Source: Nevskiaceae bacterium
Lineage (GTDB): Bacteria; Pseudomonadota; Gammaproteobacteria; Steroidobacterales; Steroidobacteraceae
Length of the DNA stretch: 64,000 bases
Assembly: GCA_024234075.1 (NCBI GenBank)
Contig: JACKOV010000002.1
Coordinates: 682,001-746,000, forward strand
Direction of reading: 5' to 3'
The notes under the pieces are model-generated. The model was not told the origin of the DNA. It worked only from the letters and a program-made list of their open reading frames with translations, and made no database searches. The position numbers and the translations under genes were made by a program. This document shows positions 1 through 8,208 of the stretch, piece after piece. Every line of letters starts with the position of its first letter. Positions within the stretch are counted from its first letter, which is position 1.

Positions 1-1
1 C

Positions 2-805
2 GATGCGGCGCGTGCCGCCGAGCTCTACGAGCAGGTGCTGAAGGCCGATCCGCAGCATGCGGCCGCGACCGCGGGTTTGCGGCGGGCCCGTGCGGCGGTG
101 TCCGACGAGGCCTATGCGCGACAGATCGGCGATGCGCTCGCCAGCCTGCGTGCCGGGCGCCATGCTGAAGCCCGCCGGGCGCTGGAGCAGGCGCGTGCGC
201 TGCGTCCCGAGGCGCCGGAAGTCGCCGCGGGTTTTGCCGAACTGGCGTCGGCGGTGGCCGGACGCGATCTCGCCGGTGCCCAGGCTCGCGGCGCACAGCT
301 CGAGGCCGCCGAACGCTGGGACGAGGCCCTGCTGGCCTATGAGGGCGTGCTCGCCGGCGATCCGGGGGTCGAGTTTGCGCGCATCGGCCGTGAGCGGGTT
401 CTGCCGCGGGTGGAACTCGCGCGCGGGCTGCAGGGTCTGATCGACAAGCCTGAGCGTCTGGCGGCCGATGAAGTGCGGGCCGAGGCGGCCAGCTTGCTGG
501 ACCGGGCGCGTGGCCTGGCCAACCCCGGCCCGCTGCTGCGTGCGCAGATCAGCCAGGTCGAGGCGCAACTGCCGCGGTACGACCGGCCGATCCGGGTCGC
601 GCTGGAGTCGGACGGGCTCACCAGCATCGCGATCCAGCGGGTCGGAACGCTGGGCAGTTTCGCGAGGCAGGAGGTCGAATTGAAGCCAGGGCGCTACGTC
701 GTGATCGGCACGCGGGCGGGATATCGCGATGTCCGTCACGAGATCCTGATTGCGCCCGGTGAGGCGCCCCGACCCATCCAGGTTCGCTGCGTCGACCCGA
801 TCTAG
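2..805 (+). CDS. TPR-repeat protein with PEGA-like C-terminus (5' end cut off by window)
   Basis: The reading frame is open from base 2, so the true start lies to the left. The visible 267 residues begin with a helical TPR-type repeat (ELYEQVLKADPQ, and later WDEALLAYEGVLAGDPG) and are rich in Ala, Arg and Glu. The last ~75 residues are a beta-rich module ending ELKPGRYVVIGTRAGYRDVR, which resembles a PEGA carrier domain. No signal peptide or membrane span lies in the visible part. The stop codon is 14 bp before the next gene, which also carries PEGA repeats, so this is probably the upstream member of the same operon and a scaffold for the envelope complex encoded downstream. The domain calls are from pattern only; the specific function is unknown. 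Confidence 0.8.
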   Translation, partial: DAARAAELYEQVLKADPQHAAATAGLRRARAAVSDEAYARQIGDALASLRAGRHAEARRALEQARALRPEAPEVAAGFAELASAVAGRDLAGAQARGAQLEAAERWDEALLAYEGVLAGDPGVEFARIGRERVLPRVELARGLQGLIDKPERLAADEVRAEAASLLDRARGLANPGPLLRAQISQVEAQLPRYDRPIRVALESDGLTSIAIQRVGTLGSFARQEVELKPGRYVVIGTRAGYRDVRHEILIAPGEAPRPIQVRCVDPI

Positions 806-819
806 GGCACGGTCGCACC

Positions 820-3345
820 ATGGCAGATGTGGCCTTGGGCGCTCCGCCATCGATCCGGCTGCGTGAGCCGGCCGGAGAGCGGCGGATCGATCCGCCGCTG
901 CGCATCGGTGGCGCCGCGGGCGACGCCGAGGTCCGCGTGCCCGGCGCCGGCTCGATGCAGGCGCTGCGCTTCGACTGGTGCGGGGATGCCTGGTGGGTCT
1001 CGGCCGAGTCGCGGCAGGATCCTGTCGCGATGGACGCGGAATCCGGCGTCGCGCCGCTGCGGCTCAACGGCGAGTCCGTGCCGGCGTCCGGTCAGGAGCT
1101 GCGCAGCGGCGACGTGCTCGCGATCGGTGCGGCGCGGGTGATCGCGACCCGAGTCGGGCCGGACGGGCTCGATCTCGATGTGCGGCATCTGGTCGGCAAC
1201 GATACGGTGGCGCCGCTCGCCGCTGCGCGCAGCCAGACCGGAAGCGACCCCGAGGAGACCGCCGACGCGGAGATCGTCGCCGCGGCCCTCGATTTTGCCG
1301 CGACCGACGGCGACGCTGCGGCCGCGCCTCAGGATCCTTTGCGGCGTCGCGGCAGCGCGGCGGCCACCCGGCGATTGCTCATGAGTGCGCTGGCGATCTG
1401 CGTGGTCGCGCTGGCGCTGCTGTTCGGCATCGTCGGCCGGTTGCAGCGGGTGGCGATCGAGGCCGAGCCGGTCGATGCGAAGGTGCGCAGCGCAGCGCTC
1501 CTGTCCTGGTATTCCGCGCCGACGTTGTTCGTGCTGCCGGGCCGGCACAGCGTGCGCGCCGAAGCCGAGGGCTATGCCGCGCTCGAACGCCCGCTCGAGG
1601 TGCGTGCCGGGCAACCGGCCAGTCTGGCATTGCGGCTGAGCAAGCTGCCGGGAATCGTCGCGATCGATACTGGCGGCGTGGTGGCCACGGTCAGCGTCGA
1701 TGGCGCCGAGGCCGGGCAAGCGCCCGGCGAGTTGTCGATCGCCGCGGGCGCGCGGACGCTGACGCTGCGGGCGGCGCGCCATCTCGACGTCATCCAGAAA
1801 ATCACGGTCGAGGGTGCGGGCGCTCGCCAGACCTTGTCGGTGGTGTTCGAGCCGTCCTGGGGCCAGCTTGCGGTATCGGCCACGACGCCCGAGGCTGTGC
1901 TGCGCGTCGAGGGCGCCGATGCATCGCCGCAGCCTTTGCCGGCCACGCTCGATCTGCCGGCCGGCGTGCACCGCGTGTCGATCGCTGCGCCCGGTGCGCG
2001 CGAATGGGCCAGCAGCGTGCTGGTCAGGGCCGGCGAGGTCACGACGCTCGGGCCGTTGACGCTCGGCGCACCGGATGCGCGGCTGGTGGTGCGGTCGAAC
2101 CCGGTGGGCGCCGAGGTGACGGTCGCCGGGGTGTTTCGCGGCCGCACCCCGCTCGAGATCGCGCTGCCGGGCGGAACCGACTACGACGTACTGGTGACCC
2201 GCGCCGGTTACACGGCCTGGCAGCGCCGGGTCGGCGCGGCGGCGGGCGCGCGCTCGACCCTCGATGCGCAGCTGCAGCCGATCATGGCGACGCTGACGGT
2301 GCGCGGCGAGCCTGCCGATGCCGAGCTGTTGATCGACGGCGCGGCCCGCGGCCGTACGCCGGCGACGCTCGAGCTGCTCGCGACCCGCCATGCCATCGAG
2401 GTGCGGCGCACCGGGCTGCAGTCCTTTCGCACCGAAGTCGATCTCACGCCGGCGCTGGCCCGTACCGTCGAATACAGCCTGCTGCCCGAGGGCCGACCGG
2501 CGGGCTGGAAACCGCCGACCGAGACGCTGACCGGCAAGCTCGGCACAGTGCTGCGGCTGGTGCCTGCCGGTGGCTTCCAGATGGGTAGCGAGCGTCGCGA
2601 ACAGGGCCGGCGACCGAACGAGACGCTGCGCCGCGTGACGCTCTCGCGACCGTTCTATATCGCCGTGCACGAAGTCACCAATGCGGAGTTCCGTCGCTTC
2701 CGGCCGAACCACGCCTCCGGAGCCGTCGACCGGCGCAGCATCGATCTCGACGGACAGGCCGTCAGCAACGTCGGCTGGTCCGATGCCGTGCAGTACTGCA
2801 ACTGGCTGTCGGAGCAGGAAGGTCTGCCGCCGGCTTACGAACAAAAAGGCGGCAGTTGGGTGTTGCGGACACCGGCGACCAGCGGCTATCGGCTGCCGAC
2901 CGAGGCCGAATGGGAATACGCCGCGCGCCAGGCTGGCGCCAGTCGGCCGCTGCGACGGTACGATTGGGGCGATGCATTGCCGGTGCCGCCGGGCCACGCC
3001 AACCTCGCCGGCACCGAGGCGGCCGCGGCGGTCGAGCGTATCCTCGACGGCTGGAGCGACGACTACCCGGCCGTCGCACCGCCGGGCCGGTTCAAGCCCA
3101 ACGCACTGGGCCTGTACGACATGACCGGCAATGTGTCGGAATGGACTCACGACGTGTATGCGTCGTTCGTCGATCCGGCGCCAGTGACCGATCCGGCCGG
3201 GCCGTCGGCCAGCGGCGCGCGACATGTGATCAAGGGCAGCAGCTGGCGCACCGCCTCGTTCAGCGAGCTGCGCGCGGCCTGGCGCGAAGGCGTCGAAGGG
3301 CCGTCGCAATCCATCGGCTTCAGGGTGGCACGCCATGTCGATTGA
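820..3345 (+). CDS. Single-span membrane protein: FHA-like N-terminus, PEGA repeats, formylglycine-enzyme-like (FGE-sulfatase) C-terminal domain
   Basis: 841 residues. Residues 1-110 are beta-rich and resemble a degenerate FHA/YscD fold. One membrane helix lies at about 187-208 (ALAICVVALALLFGIVG). The presumed periplasmic part has several PEGA-type repeats between about 215 and 550, the clearest being VVRSNPVGAEVTVAGVFRG and TVRGEPADAELLIDGAARG. Residues 580-841 are an FGE-sulfatase-type domain with GGFQMGS, HEVTNAEF, YRLPTEAEWEYAAR, GLYDMTGNVSEWTHD and IGFRVAR. In true formylglycine-generating enzymes the GGSW strand is followed by catalytic cysteines; here it reads KGSSWRTASFSELR with none, so oxidase activity is unlikely and a binding or structural role is more plausible. 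The next gene starts 11 bp before this stop. Confidence 0.88.
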   Translation: MADVALGAPPSIRLREPAGERRIDPPLRIGGAAGDAEVRVPGAGSMQALRFDWCGDAWWVSAESRQDPVAMDAESGVAPLRLNGESVPASGQELRSGDVLAIGAARVIATRVGPDGLDLDVRHLVGNDTVAPLAAARSQTGSDPEETADAEIVAAALDFAATDGDAAAAPQDPLRRRGSAAATRRLLMSALAICVVALALLFGIVGRLQRVAIEAEPVDAKVRSAALLSWYSAPTLFVLPGRHSVRAEAEGYAALERPLEVRAGQPASLALRLSKLPGIVAIDTGGVVATVSVDGAEAGQAPGELSIAAGARTLTLRAARHLDVIQKITVEGAGARQTLSVVFEPSWGQLAVSATTPEAVLRVEGADASPQPLPATLDLPAGVHRVSIAAPGAREWASSVLVRAGEVTTLGPLTLGAPDARLVVRSNPVGAEVTVAGVFRGRTPLEIALPGGTDYDVLVTRAGYTAWQRRVGAAAGARSTLDAQLQPIMATLTVRGEPADAELLIDGAARGRTPATLELLATRHAIEVRRTGLQSFRTEVDLTPALARTVEYSLLPEGRPAGWKPPTETLTGKLGTVLRLVPAGGFQMGSERREQGRRPNETLRRVTLSRPFYIAVHEVTNAEFRRFRPNHASGAVDRRSIDLDGQAVSNVGWSDAVQYCNWLSEQEGLPPAYEQKGGSWVLRTPATSGYRLPTEAEWEYAARQAGASRPLRRYDWGDALPVPPGHANLAGTEAAAAVERILDGWSDDYPAVAPPGRFKPNALGLYDMTGNVSEWTHDVYASFVDPAPVTDPAGPSASGARHVIKGSSWRTASFSELRAAWREGVEGPSQSIGFRVARHVD

Positions 3346-3784
3346 GCCCGGCAATCGGGAGCCCACACGGCCACGGCGGCGTGCGCCGCAATGGTCGATG
3401 ATCTTCCTGACCGGCGTGTTTGCCGCGACGGTCTACGCCGCCACCGAAAGTCTGCTGCGCCTCGCGGTCGACGCGGCAGCGCCGGCCGGCGCATCCTCGC
3501 CTGCGCCTGCGCCTGCGCCTGCGCCTGAGTCCGAGCCCGCGCCGGTACCTGCAGCGCGCGGCACCGCAGCGGAACCGGCCACCGCGGAAGCCGGGCCGTC
3601 GCCGACCGCGGCCCCGGTGCCTGCACCCGCACCGGCCGCTGCCCCCGCGGCGCAAGCCGACAGCAACGTCGAAGAACCTGCCGAAGGCCCGCGCCGCGCC
3701 GCGCCGCCCAAACTCTCGGACGACGAAGCGCCGGAGTTCCGCGAATCCGCCGACAACAACATCAGCCTGCCCGTGGACATATGA
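3335..3784 (+). CDS. Small single-span protein with Pro/Ala-rich tail
   Basis: 149 residues. A basic N-terminus (TRPRRRAPQ) precedes one hydrophobic helix at about 21-45 (MIFLTGVFAATVYAATESLL). The rest is a low-complexity Ala/Pro/Glu-rich linker and an acidic end (KLSDDEAPEFRESADNN). The positive-inside pattern predicts a cytoplasmic N-terminus and a periplasmic extended tail. It overlaps the preceding gene by 11 bp and the following channel gene by 4 bp (ATGA), so translation is probably coupled. I recognise no family. By position and architecture it could be an accessory or cell-wall-reaching component of the channel complex, which is inference only. The tail is partly encoded by a hexanucleotide repeat. 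Confidence 0.72.
   Translation: MSIEPGNREPTRPRRRAPQWSMIFLTGVFAATVYAATESLLRLAVDAAAPAGASSPAPAPAPAPESEPAPVPAARGTAAEPATAEAGPSPTAAPVPAPAPAAAPAAQADSNVEEPAEGPRRAAPPKLSDDEAPEFRESADNNISLPVDI
3499..3528 (+). repeat. GCCTGC hexanucleotide repeat (4 perfect units plus one variant)
   Basis: Four perfect copies of GCCTGC followed by GCCTGA, all in frame inside the Pro/Ala-rich linker of the 3335-3784 gene, where they encode alternating Ala-Pro. Such repeats can change copy number by slippage. A whole-unit change here would only lengthen or shorten the linker without a frameshift. Confidence 0.8.
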
Positions 3785-4581
3785 ACCGCAAACTGCCGAA
3801 CGAATTCGTTTTCAGCCTGGTATCGCTGGCGCTGGCGATCGTGATCGTGCACTCGGTTTTCGTGCTGCACGTGCGGCCGGTGGCCGAGGCGATCATGACC
3901 GTCGATCGCGAACGGATGCTGGCCGATCCGGCCTATGTGTCGCAACGCTCGATCTACATCGTGATCAAGGACTACGAGCAGGAGGCCGAGATCATCCTGA
4001 TGCTCTGGGCGTTGGCGTTGATGGGCTACAAGGCGCTGGCGCAGCGCATCGAGCAGCGTGCGCTGCTGGATGCGCCGCTGAAACTGCCCGAGGGCATGAA
4101 GATCCTGCCGGAGGACACGCGCGAATACGCACGCCAGATCGAGAGCCTGCCGCCCGAGACGCGCAACCTGTTGGTGCCGCGCGCGGTGCTGGCCGCGCTG
4201 GCGCGTTTCGGCGCCACGCGCAACGTCCAGGACGCCTCGTCGGTGGCGCATTCGGTCTGCCAGTCGGAGGCCGAACGTCTCGATTCCGAACTGTCGATGC
4301 TGCGCTACATCGCCTGGGCGATCCCGGCGATCGGCTTCATCGGTACCGTCCGCGGCATCGGCGACGCCTTGTCGCAGGCGCACAAGGCAGTCACCGGCGA
4401 TATCTCCGGCGTCACCGAAGGCCTCGGCGTGGCGTTCAACTCGACCCTGATCGCATTGCTGCTGTCGATCCTGCTGATGCTGCTGTTGCAGCAGCTGCAG
4501 CAACTGCAGGAACGCCACGTGCTCGATACCGAGACCTGGCTCGACCAGAGCGTGATCCGCAATCTGCAGGCGCGTGCATGA
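3781..4581 (+). CDS. MotA/TolQ/ExbB-family proton-channel subunit
   Basis: 266 residues with four predicted membrane helices: about 9-29 (FVFSLVSLALAIVIVHSVFV), 68-84 (IILMLWALALMGYKAL), 177-197 and 217-240. The last two form the family signature, IPAIGFIGTVRGIGDALSQA followed by LGVAFNSTLIALLLSILLML, the pattern that lines the ion path in TolQ, ExbB and MotA. A cytoplasmic loop of roughly 90 residues lies between helices 2 and 3. The C-terminus is a Gln/Leu-rich helix. In the family, five such subunits surround two TolR/ExbD/MotB-type helices. Candidates for those partners are the two VWA proteins encoded downstream. The gene overlaps its neighbours by ATGA at both ends. Family membership is clear; the specific role is not known. 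Confidence 0.87.
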   Translation: MNRKLPNEFVFSLVSLALAIVIVHSVFVLHVRPVAEAIMTVDRERMLADPAYVSQRSIYIVIKDYEQEAEIILMLWALALMGYKALAQRIEQRALLDAPLKLPEGMKILPEDTREYARQIESLPPETRNLLVPRAVLAALARFGATRNVQDASSVAHSVCQSEAERLDSELSMLRYIAWAIPAIGFIGTVRGIGDALSQAHKAVTGDISGVTEGLGVAFNSTLIALLLSILLMLLLQQLQQLQERHVLDTETWLDQSVIRNLQARA

Positions 4582-6056
4582 GCACGCTCGGCCTGGTGCT
4601 CGACGACGCCGCGCTGGCGCTCGCGGTCGGCGATGCCGCCGCGCCGCGGGTGGCGCCGTCGATCGTCGATGCCGGGCAGGGGCAGCCCGCGCATGCCGGC
4701 CGTTCGGCGCTCGCCCGTGCGCGCAGCCAGCCGAACGCCGCTTCGTCCCGGCACTGGTTCGAGTTGGCGCAGGGCCGGCCGCCGGCGCGCGCGGCACTGA
4801 CTATCGCGCGTGCCGAGCTGGCGGCACGCCTGGCGGAATGGCCATCGCCGTTGCCCGACCGTGCCTGTGTCGCCGTCCCGGCCGGTTTCGACGGCCCGGC
4901 ACTGTCGCGGTTGCTGGCGGTCTGTCGTGCCGCAGGGCTGGCGGTGGGCAGCTTCGTCGATGCCGCGGCGCTGGCGGCCGCCGCGCTGAGCCTGCGGCCG
5001 GGCACGGCGATCGTGCTCGAGCTCGGGCTGCACCATGCGGCGACGACCCGGGTCGAGGTCACGGCCACCGAGGCCCGTCGCCGCTCGACGCGGCTGCGCC
5101 TGCGCGGCGGCTGGATCGCACTGCAGGAATCCTGGTTGCAACTGGTCAGCGAGGCGATGGTGCTGAAGACCCGCTTCGATCCGTTGCACGATGCGTCGAC
5201 CGAGCAGCGCCTCTACGACCAGTTGCCGGCCGTGACGGCCTGCGCGGCCCGCGACGGCAGCGCCGCGATCGGCCTGACGATCGGTGCTGGCGAGACCGCG
5301 TTGCGGCACGAGGTCGTGCTGAGTCGCGACCAGTTCGCGGCGCGCGGCGAAGCGCTGTACCGCGAGCTGATCGCGATGGTCCACGAACTGCGGCCGGCCG
5401 GCATGCCGGTGACGCTGGTGGTGCCGACGCAGTTCGAGCAGTTGCCGGGATGGCGCGAACTTCTGGACGCCGAGTTCCCCGGTTGCTCGCTGCAACGGCT
5501 GCCGGAGGGTTTCCTGGCGAGTGCGGCGGCGGCTCTCGGCGGACGCGAACCGGTCGATGCGTTGGCGATGGCGACGGCAACGGTGCCGGCGACGACGGGA
5601 GCGGCGGCCGCCGCTGCGGCCGTGCCGCTGCGGCGCGGCGTGCCGCGGTTCGAGCCGCCGCTGTCCTGGCCGGACGGGCCGGCACTCGTTGCCGCGCCGC
5701 TCGGCAGATCCGGGCAATACGCCGGTGGCGGGCGGCCCACGCACCTGCTGTGGTCGGGTCGGGCCTTGCCGCTGGCGGCGGCGACGATCGAGATCGGGCG
5801 GGCCCCGGCCGCCGGCGGCATCGTGCTGGCCGAAGGCCTGGCCGGCGTGTCGCGGCTGCACTGTACGCTGCGCGACGAAGCGGAGGCCATCGTGCTGGTG
5901 GATCACAGCCGCCACGGCACCTGGGTCAACGGCGAGCGCGTCGCAGGTCGTGCGCGCTTGCGGGCCGGCGACCGGTTGCGGATCGGCGATCCGGGTGTCG
6001 AACTCGCGTTGATCGCGGTGGACGGACGGAATGCGCAAGAAACACCGCAGCGCTGA
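4578..6056 (+). CDS. Cytoplasmic actin/Hsp70-fold-like protein with C-terminal FHA domain
   Basis: 492 residues; the start chosen is the ATG that overlaps the preceding stop (ATGA), although the frame stays open far upstream. Residues 1-330 have the look of an actin/Hsp70/FtsA-type nucleotide-binding fold: TLGLVLDDAALALAVGD near the start, AIVLELGLHHAATTRVEV in the middle, and a late LPEGFLASAAAALGG helix. No diagnostic phosphate-loop motif is unambiguous, so ATP binding is uncertain. After an Ala-rich linker, residues 400-485 form an FHA domain (EIGRAPAAGGIVLAEG, then GVSRLHCTLR, VDHSRHGTWVNGERV and GDRLRIGD), a phosphothreonine-binding fold. There is no membrane span or signal peptide. Its place between the channel gene and the VWA genes suggests a cytoplasmic regulator or adaptor of the complex. 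Confidence 0.82.
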   Translation: MSTLGLVLDDAALALAVGDAAAPRVAPSIVDAGQGQPAHAGRSALARARSQPNAASSRHWFELAQGRPPARAALTIARAELAARLAEWPSPLPDRACVAVPAGFDGPALSRLLAVCRAAGLAVGSFVDAAALAAAALSLRPGTAIVLELGLHHAATTRVEVTATEARRRSTRLRLRGGWIALQESWLQLVSEAMVLKTRFDPLHDASTEQRLYDQLPAVTACAARDGSAAIGLTIGAGETALRHEVVLSRDQFAARGEALYRELIAMVHELRPAGMPVTLVVPTQFEQLPGWRELLDAEFPGCSLQRLPEGFLASAAAALGGREPVDALAMATATVPATTGAAAAAAAVPLRRGVPRFEPPLSWPDGPALVAAPLGRSGQYAGGGRPTHLLWSGRALPLAAATIEIGRAPAAGGIVLAEGLAGVSRLHCTLRDEAEAIVLVDHSRHGTWVNGERVAGRARLRAGDRLRIGDPGVELALIAVDGRNAQETPQR

Positions 6057-7134
6057 GGTTTTCAGTCTGTCGTTTCTCGACGTGATCTGCTGCGGATTCG
6101 GCGCGGTGATCCTGTTCTATACGGTCATCAGTGCCCAGAGCAGCATGATCCGCACCAAGGAGAGCCAGGATCTCGCCGCGCAGGTCAGCCGGCTGGAGGA
6201 GGAAGTGCTGGACGGTGCGCGCAATCTCGTGCGCCTGCGCAACACCCTGCAGCAAACCGAGAGCGAAACGGCTGCGGCCGCGGAGCGCGCCACGCGCCTG
6301 ATCGAGGAGCTGCAGCGCCGCCGCGAGCAGGCGTCGATCTACGACTCCGACACGCTCGCCAAGCGCGAGCACATCGAGAAGCTCAAGGCCGACGTGCGGG
6401 CGCTCGAGGAGGGCAGGCGACGGCTGGAGGCGAGCGCCAAGGTCGAGATGCCCAACGCCGACCGGGTCGGCACCGGCCGGGCGTCGGTCGCCAATCGCCG
6501 CTATCTGACCGGCCTCACGCTGCGCGGCAAGCGCGTGCTGGTGCTGCTGGATCGCTCGGCGAGCATGCTCGACGACGATCTGGTCAACATCATCCGGCTG
6601 CGCAACTCGCCGGAACCGGCACGCCAGGCGGCGCTGAAATGGCGGCGCGCCGTCGACATCGCCAACTGGCTGGTCGCGCAGTTGCCGCAAGGGACGCAGT
6701 TCCAGGTGTATGCGTTCAACACCCGGGCCGAGCCGCTGATCGAAGGCACCGGCGGCAAGTGGCTGCCCGCGGCCAGCAACGCCCAGCTGGATCAGGTCGC
6801 GCAGGCGCTCGATGCGCTGGTGCCGCGGGACGGCACCAGTCTGCTGAACGCGTTGCGTGCGATCCGCGACGTCAATCCGGAGCCCGACCAGGTGGTGCTG
6901 ATCACCGATGGCCTGCCGACCCAGGGCGCGACGCCGCCGGCACTGCGCAAGTTCGTCGACGCGGCGACGCGGGCCCGGCTGTTCGACGAGGCGGCGCGCT
7001 CGATCACGCTGAAGGCGCCGATCGATGTCGTGCTGCTGCCGATGAAGGGCGACCTGCCGGCCTCGCACCGCTTCTGGATGCTGGCCCGCAACAGCAAGGG
7101 CGCGTTCGTGATGCCCTCGCCGGACTGGCCCTGA
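6031..7134 (+). CDS. VWA-domain membrane protein with TolR/ExbD-like N-terminal helix (paralog 1)
   Basis: 367 residues. A short basic N-terminus leads into one membrane helix, FSLSFLDVICCGFGAVILFY, with an aspartate at residue 17. This resembles the single helix of TolR, ExbD and MotB, where a conserved Asp carries the proton. A coiled coil follows (about 45-140). The C-terminal part is a von Willebrand A domain with a MIDAS motif (VLVLLDRSASM, Asp174) and a later acidic strand VVLITDGLPTQG. The positive-inside rule places the VWA domain in the periplasm. It overlaps the FHA gene by 26 bp and precedes a paralog by 21 bp. The VWA assignment is firm; the stator role is inferred from the helix and from the adjacent MotA/TolQ gene. 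Confidence 0.87.
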   Translation: MRKKHRSAEVFSLSFLDVICCGFGAVILFYTVISAQSSMIRTKESQDLAAQVSRLEEEVLDGARNLVRLRNTLQQTESETAAAAERATRLIEELQRRREQASIYDSDTLAKREHIEKLKADVRALEEGRRRLEASAKVEMPNADRVGTGRASVANRRYLTGLTLRGKRVLVLLDRSASMLDDDLVNIIRLRNSPEPARQAALKWRRAVDIANWLVAQLPQGTQFQVYAFNTRAEPLIEGTGGKWLPAASNAQLDQVAQALDALVPRDGTSLLNALRAIRDVNPEPDQVVLITDGLPTQGATPPALRKFVDAATRARLFDEAARSITLKAPIDVVLLPMKGDLPASHRFWMLARNSKGAFVMPSPDWP

Positions 7135-7155
7135 GAGCGGGACGAGAGACTCGCG

Positions 7156-8208
7156 ATGAAACTGCGTCGCCGCGATACCGAAGTCTTCAGCCTCTCGTTC
7201 CTCGACGTGATCTGCTGCGGCTTCGGCGCGATCATTCTGCTGCTGGTGCTGTCGGAGTTCGGCCAGCCGGTGCAGATCGAGAAGTCGCGCGAGAACCTTT
7301 CCCAGCAGCTCGAGCGGCTGCAGGAAGAACTGTTCGTGATCCGCGGCGACACGACCCGTCTCGAGCGCGAACTCGAGGGCCGGGTCGAGCGGCTGACGCG
7401 CGAGCGCTTGAACCTCGCACGCACGGCCGGCGAGGCGTCGAGCATCCGCGGCCAGTTCGACGCCTCGCAGCGCGATGCGGCGGTCAGCAGCATCGTCGAA
7501 CGCGAGCTGCTGGCCGCCTACGACGAACTGCAGGCCGAGCAGCAGCGGCTGCTGAAAGCGTCGCGCTCGCGCCGCCCGCTCAGGACCGATGCCGTCGGCG
7601 GTATTCCGGTGGACAGCGACTACGTCATCTTCCTGATCGACACCTCCGGCAGCATGCAGGGCAATCACTGGGAGACGGCGCAGGAGGTCATGAAGGAGAT
7701 CCTCGACATCTATCCGCGGCTCAAGGGTCTGCAGATCGTCGATGACAACGGCAAGGAAATGTTCGAAGGCACGCGTGGCCGCTGGTTGACGGATTCGCCG
7801 AGCCAGCGCACCCAGATCGTCAACCGCATGCGCAACTGGCGTACTTTCAGCGATTCGAGCCCGGCCGACGGCATCGAGGTCGCGATCCGCAACTACTGGT
7901 CGGCCGACAAGCGGATCAGCATCTACGTGCTCGGCGACGAGTTCACCGGCGAGTCGATCCAGGGAGCGCTCGATGCGGTCGACCGGATCAACCGTCCCGA
8001 CGGCAGCGGCCGTCGCCGCGTGCGCATCCATGCGATCGGTTTCCCGGTCGGCGGCGGCATGACGCCGTTTACAAACATCCGCTTTTCCGCCCTAATGAGG
8101 GCCATGTGCGAGCGCAACGATGGTACGTTCGTCGGCCTCACCAACGTCAGGATCTGCACCGCCACCATCGAGATCAACGGGGTTCGGCAATGCGTCGGCG
8201 GCAACTGA
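7156..8208 (+). CDS. VWA-domain membrane protein with TolR/ExbD-like N-terminal helix (paralog 2)
   Basis: 350 residues. Residues 9-25 (EVFSLSFLDVICCGFGA) are identical to those of the preceding gene, again with Asp17 inside the membrane helix. A coiled coil follows (about 40-135). The VWA domain starts near residue 157 with a canonical MIDAS sequence IFLIDTSGSMQGNHW (Asp162). The rest of the two proteins has diverged, so this looks like an old duplication giving two specialised subunits. The C-terminus contains several Cys (AMCERNDG, RICTATIE, RQCVGGN) that could form disulfides if periplasmic. A ribosome-binding sequence (GGGACGAGAG) lies upstream. Together the pair would match the two-copy inner subunit of a 5:2 motor; that stoichiometry is inferred from the family. 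Confidence 0.87.
   Translation: MKLRRRDTEVFSLSFLDVICCGFGAIILLLVLSEFGQPVQIEKSRENLSQQLERLQEELFVIRGDTTRLERELEGRVERLTRERLNLARTAGEASSIRGQFDASQRDAAVSSIVERELLAAYDELQAEQQRLLKASRSRRPLRTDAVGGIPVDSDYVIFLIDTSGSMQGNHWETAQEVMKEILDIYPRLKGLQIVDDNGKEMFEGTRGRWLTDSPSQRTQIVNRMRNWRTFSDSSPADGIEVAIRNYWSADKRISIYVLGDEFTGESIQGALDAVDRINRPDGSGRRRVRIHAIGFPVGGGMTPFTNIRFSALMRAMCERNDGTFVGLTNVRICTATIEINGVRQCVGGN

Noticed and set aside
802..3366. Antisense frame of 854 codons opposite the PEGA/FGE-like gene
   Set aside because: It is a high-G+C shadow frame: Arg/His/Gln-rich translation without domains, whereas the plus-strand frame has clear PEGA and FGE motifs.
3781..8208. Zorya-type anti-phage defence system
   Set aside because: A MotA-like protein with a single-helix partner recalls ZorA/ZorB, but there is no OmpA-like ZorB domain, no ZorC/ZorD helicase or nuclease, and the partners carry VWA domains.
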